The notes under the pieces: generated by a model
Told to the model about the DNA's origin: nothing
What the model saw: the letters and a program-made list of their open reading frames with translations, nothing else
Database searches by the model: none
NCBI GenBank assembly: GCA_019746355.1
Contig: JAIESC010000304.1
Span: 1 to 7,442, forward strand
DNA length: 7,442 bases
Source: Xanthobacteraceae bacterium
GTDB lineage: Bacteria; Pseudomonadota; Alphaproteobacteria; Rhizobiales; Xanthobacteraceae
Reading direction: 5' to 3'
Made by a program: the position numbers and the translations under genes
Shown here: positions 5,427-7,442 of the stretch, piece by piece
Layout of the letters: each line of letters opens with the position of its first letter
How positions within the stretch are numbered: position 1 is the first letter of the stretch

Positions 5427-6143
5427 ATGACGATCCGTCAAACTAACCAGGCTCGCCGCTCGAACGTCGCAAGTCGCGTTGCGACCACTGTCCGCGATGC
5501 ACTGAAAAGCGAACCGCGCTTGAAGCGAAGTGACGTCGCGTTGTCGGCGCGGATCGCCGGCACGGCCGCCGCGGCCGTCGCGGACTTGCCTGACGAAGCC
5601 CGGCAGACCCTGACGCGGCGTGAGCCGGAACTCATGACACGCATTCGCGGCCTGGTGGAGGCTTTCAGCGAAACCGCGTCGCCGGCTCGCGTCGCGCTCG
5701 ATTTCGGCCACGACGTCGAAGCCCGCAAGGGCGCCGGCCTCGGCGCGATTGTCAGCGAGGCCGAGGGCGATGCAGCGCTCCGCGAACTCGCGGTCGCACG
5801 GCGTCTTGAAGACTGGGCCGGTCCTGTTGCAGGCGCCAGCGCGCTGCTGCGCGATTATGGGATCGCGCGTTCGACTCTTCATCGCTGGCAGCAGAACCTC
5901 GACGTGATCGCGCTCCAGAAGGGAGCCAAGAAGCACGTCTTTCCGGTTGACCAGTTTATCGATGGTCGGCCGGCCAAAGGCCTTGCGGACGTTATGGCTG
6001 TAGTTGCCAACGCGCGCTTGGCTTGGCTGTGGCTGAGCCGCGCCAATCCGGCGCTTGGCGGTAGAAAGCCCATCGATCTGCTCAAGCGTGATCGCGTGGC
6101 GGACGTTGTCGAGGCAGCGCGTGATTATTTCACGCAGCCATGA
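5427..6143 (+). CDS. MbcA/ParS/Xre-type antitoxin (DUF2384 C-terminus)
   Basis: This 238-residue protein is the probable antitoxin of the RES toxin that follows. It should neutralise the toxin by direct binding and repress the operon. A helix-turn-helix-like segment lies at 136-154 (GASALLRDYGIARSTLHRW). The C-terminal part has the DUF2384 pattern: HVFPVDQFIDGRP (170-182), GLADVMAVV (185-193), WLWLSRANPALGGRKPIDLL (200-219), and a final helix ending DYFTQP. Its stop overlaps the toxin start as ATGA, giving translational coupling. The protein is longer than the roughly 130-160 residues usual for this family. The extra N-terminal 120 residues are Arg/Ala-rich and have no domain I recognise. The start is fixed by AAGGAG at 5414-5419. 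The family call rests on both the C-terminal pattern and the toxin partner. Confidence 0.85.
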   Translation: MTIRQTNQARRSNVASRVATTVRDALKSEPRLKRSDVALSARIAGTAAAAVADLPDEARQTLTRREPELMTRIRGLVEAFSETASPARVALDFGHDVEARKGAGLGAIVSEAEGDAALRELAVARRLEDWAGPVAGASALLRDYGIARSTLHRWQQNLDVIALQKGAKKHVFPVDQFIDGRPAKGLADVMAVVANARLAWLWLSRANPALGGRKPIDLLKRDRVADVVEAARDYFTQP

Positions 6144-6736
6144 GGCTCGATCGGAACATTCTGCAGCAACTCGCGGTGCAGATCGATGTCACGGACTATG
6201 TTCGCGTCATCGATCGCACCCATCGCGCGACGCCGCTCGGCATGGGGTTCGGTCGCACGCGCTTCTCCAGCCCGACGGGGGCGTTCAAAGCGCTTTATCT
6301 CGCGCAAGACACCTGCACCGCTATCGCCGAGCGGATTGTGCGCGATCGTTTCCAGGGCAGGGCGCGGCGAGAATTGTTTGCGCACGAGCTTCGCGGCTAC
6401 TCGGTCTTTGCCGTGAACAACCCCGACCCTCTCTCGTTGATCGACCTACGGCACGAGGGCGCAAGCCTCTTAGGCGCGCCGACTGACGCCGTCCGCGGCC
6501 GCGCCCATCAAGCCGGCCGCACGTTAAGTCAGCAGCTTTACGATCAGACGTCAGCGGACGGCATCGTGTATATGTCGCGAATTACCAATCGCGAATGCGT
6601 TGCCGTCTACGATCGCGCTGTTGCGGAGAAGCTTGTAGTCAACGCTCCGGTCACAGCGCTCATCCGCTTAGCGTCACTGCCAACCGATCTGCGCGCGTTG
6701 CATATTGAGGTGCTGGAGGATGACGATCGCGACTGA
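6140..6736 (+). CDS. RES-domain toxin
   Basis: This 198-residue protein has the RES fold of toxins that deplete cellular NAD+ and arrest growth (as described for Mycobacterium MbcT and Pseudomonas putida Res). Visible family features are YVRVID (20-25), GMGFGRTRFSSP (34-45), ALYLAQDTCTAIAERIV (51-67), ARRELFAHELRGYSVFAV (75-92), and DGIVYMSRI (140-148). The residues that give RES its name are probably Arg39 or Arg41, Glu64 and Ser146, with Tyr53 also likely in the active site. The Arg, Glu and Ser candidates are all present, so the toxin appears intact. The ATG sits in the stop of the antitoxin gene. The convergent minus-strand ORF ends four bases beyond its stop. Such modules usually stabilise plasmids or islands and may act in stress or phage response. 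Confidence 0.92.
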   Translation: MRLDRNILQQLAVQIDVTDYVRVIDRTHRATPLGMGFGRTRFSSPTGAFKALYLAQDTCTAIAERIVRDRFQGRARRELFAHELRGYSVFAVNNPDPLSLIDLRHEGASLLGAPTDAVRGRAHQAGRTLSQQLYDQTSADGIVYMSRITNRECVAVYDRAVAEKLVVNAPVTALIRLASLPTDLRALHIEVLEDDDRD

Positions 6737-6739
6737 CGA

Positions 6740-7192
6740 TCATGCAGCGCGGCGCGTTTGACGAAGCACCTCTGCATACCAATCCAACTCGCTGAAGCAG
6801 TGTCCCCAGTTCGCCGCCTTCTTTGGATGCGACGTAACCCAGGACTTCAACCCGCTGAAAGACGCAGATTTCAGAAAGTGCGGGAATGGCGGCGGCTCAT
6901 CTGGCCGCACCGGGAGACCAAAGCGGCGAGAAAGCCGCTGCAAATCGCCTCGTGAAAAGCCCGCGAGAAGTATTCGTTCTGATGGGGGCGCACGTTCGCA
7001 AATCCACCAGCCTTCGGATTCGGCGTTAGCTCGCCTTTGTTGATAGAAAATGGCCGACGAGCCGAGGAGCGCCGTATGACGTTGCGGCTTCCCGATCGGC
7101 CGGGCGCTGATAAGCGGGCCGGCGCTCCCCAGTTCGCCTCGAAAGACGATGTCGTTGATCACGGTCTGGAAGAACGTGAGGTCGCTCGCCAT
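6740..7192 (-). CDS. Hypothetical protein, possibly a frameshifted remnant
   Basis: An open frame of 150 residues starts at ATG 7192-7190 and stops at 6742-6740. I do not recognise it. The first 49 codons (MASDLTFFQTVINDIVFRGEL and onward) have strong G/C preference in third position, as in real genes here. From about 7050 to 6871 that preference fades in this frame and appears instead in a frame shifted by one base, which reads INKGELTPNPKAGGFANVRP... to a stop at 6873-6871. The end of the annotated frame (ASFSGLKSW...) again looks acceptable. This suggests one or two frameshifts in an older gene. No ribosome binding site precedes the ATG and the frame is closed upstream at 7214-7216. It lies 64 bp downstream of the cupin gene on the same strand and converges with the RES toxin. 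Expression as drawn is doubtful. Confidence 0.4.
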   Translation of the reverse strand: MASDLTFFQTVINDIVFRGELGSAGPLISARPIGKPQRHTALLGSSAIFYQQRRANAESEGWWICERAPPSERILLAGFSRGDLQRLSRRFGLPVRPDEPPPFPHFLKSASFSGLKSWVTSHPKKAANWGHCFSELDWYAEVLRQTRRAA

Positions 7193-7256
7193 AGCTAAGG
7201 CCCAAAAGCCGAATCAGATGAATCGTAGCATGCGAGCTTGGCATCGCAGGCGTCGA

Positions 7257-7442
7257 TCATCTTTTTCTCGCGGCGTAGAACTCGACATACATGCGCATCG
7301 GCGTGCTCGCTGGCGCAACGTCGTGCAATTGCTCCGGCCGGACGACGCCGGGCTTTCCCGGCTTTAGCACTGTCTCGCTCGGCGGCTCGTAAATCCGATA
7401 GGTCAGCTTGCCTTCGAGAACGTGGATCAACGCCCATGTCCC
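7257..7442 (-). CDS. DUF1971 (TehB-like) cupin-domain protein, C-terminal part
   Basis: The minus strand is open from the window edge to a TGA at 7259-7257, giving the last 61 residues of a gene that starts beyond 7442. The piece begins GTWALIHVLEGKLTYRIYEPPS, continues with PGKPGVVRPEQLHDVAP, and ends MRMYVEFYAARKR. This pattern (GTW, VLEG, a P-x-x-x-H metal-site-like segment, and a final VEFY) fits the DUF1971 family, small beta-barrel proteins related to the N-terminal domain of some TehB tellurite-resistance proteins and to YeaR. Substrate and role are not known. The frame lacks a start here because the 5' end is outside. The hypothetical minus-strand ORF lies 64 bp downstream. Confidence 0.75.
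   Translation of the reverse strand, partial: GTWALIHVLEGKLTYRIYEPPSETVLKPGKPGVVRPEQLHDVAPASTPMRMYVEFYAARKR

Noticed and set aside
6758..6955. 65-residue plus-strand frame after the RES toxin
   Set aside because: Non-ATG start, no ribosome binding site, poor third-position bias and no recognisable pattern.
7195..7437. 80-residue minus-strand frame starting MGVDPRSRRQ
   Set aside because: The neighbouring frame over the same bases encodes a clear DUF1971 C-terminus; this one is an Arg/Ala-rich shadow.
1..7442. CRISPR arrays, tRNA or rRNA genes, insertion-sequence ends
   Set aside because: No regularly spaced repeats with spacers, no cloverleaf or rRNA-like sequence, and no transposase or paired terminal repeats were seen on reading both strands.

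Overview
The window looks like an accessory (plasmid, island or integrative element) segment from a GC-rich alphaproteobacterium, most likely Hyphomicrobiales (Rhizobium, Bradyrhizobium or Methylobacterium type). The reasons are the strong G/C preference at third codon positions, a DnaB of alphaproteobacterial type, and a DUF1403 gene next to a lone ScpB gene, a pairing I associate with rhizobial accessory DNA. The placement is inferred from protein style and gene content, not from a database search.

Layout, left to right. Bases 1-152 hold no gene but contain a perfect 14-bp inverted repeat with a 3-bp centre (48-78). A tight rightward run of four genes follows: a DUF1403 protein (153-1097), an orphan ScpB-like protein (1116-1808), a HEPN/AbiV-like protein overlapping the scpB end (about 1753-2640), and a stand-alone ATP-dependent DNA ligase of the LigD/LigC class (2665-3672). 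Gaps of 18 and 24 bp and one overlap suggest a single operon. A 160-bp intergenic stretch with several short hairpins leads into a complete replicative helicase gene, dnaB (3833-5320).

Next is a RES-Xre type toxin-antitoxin operon: an antitoxin with an unusually long N-terminal part (5427-6143) and a RES-domain toxin (6140-6736) joined by an ATGA overlap. Its upstream region has a sigma70-like promoter embedded in four 9-bp direct repeats, with a perfect 7-bp inverted repeat at the predicted start point. The right end is on the minus strand: a possibly frameshifted hypothetical ORF (6740-7192) and the 3' part of a DUF1971 (TehB-like) cupin gene that runs off the window (7257-7442).

Functionally, the window combines DNA maintenance (ScpB, DnaB, ligase), a predicted HEPN effector and a toxin-antitoxin pair. 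That is typical of an element that replicates, repairs and stabilises itself and may defend its host. The least ordinary part is the DUF1403-ScpB-HEPN-ligase run behind a long palindrome. Whether it is one system or merely neighbouring genes cannot be settled from this window.
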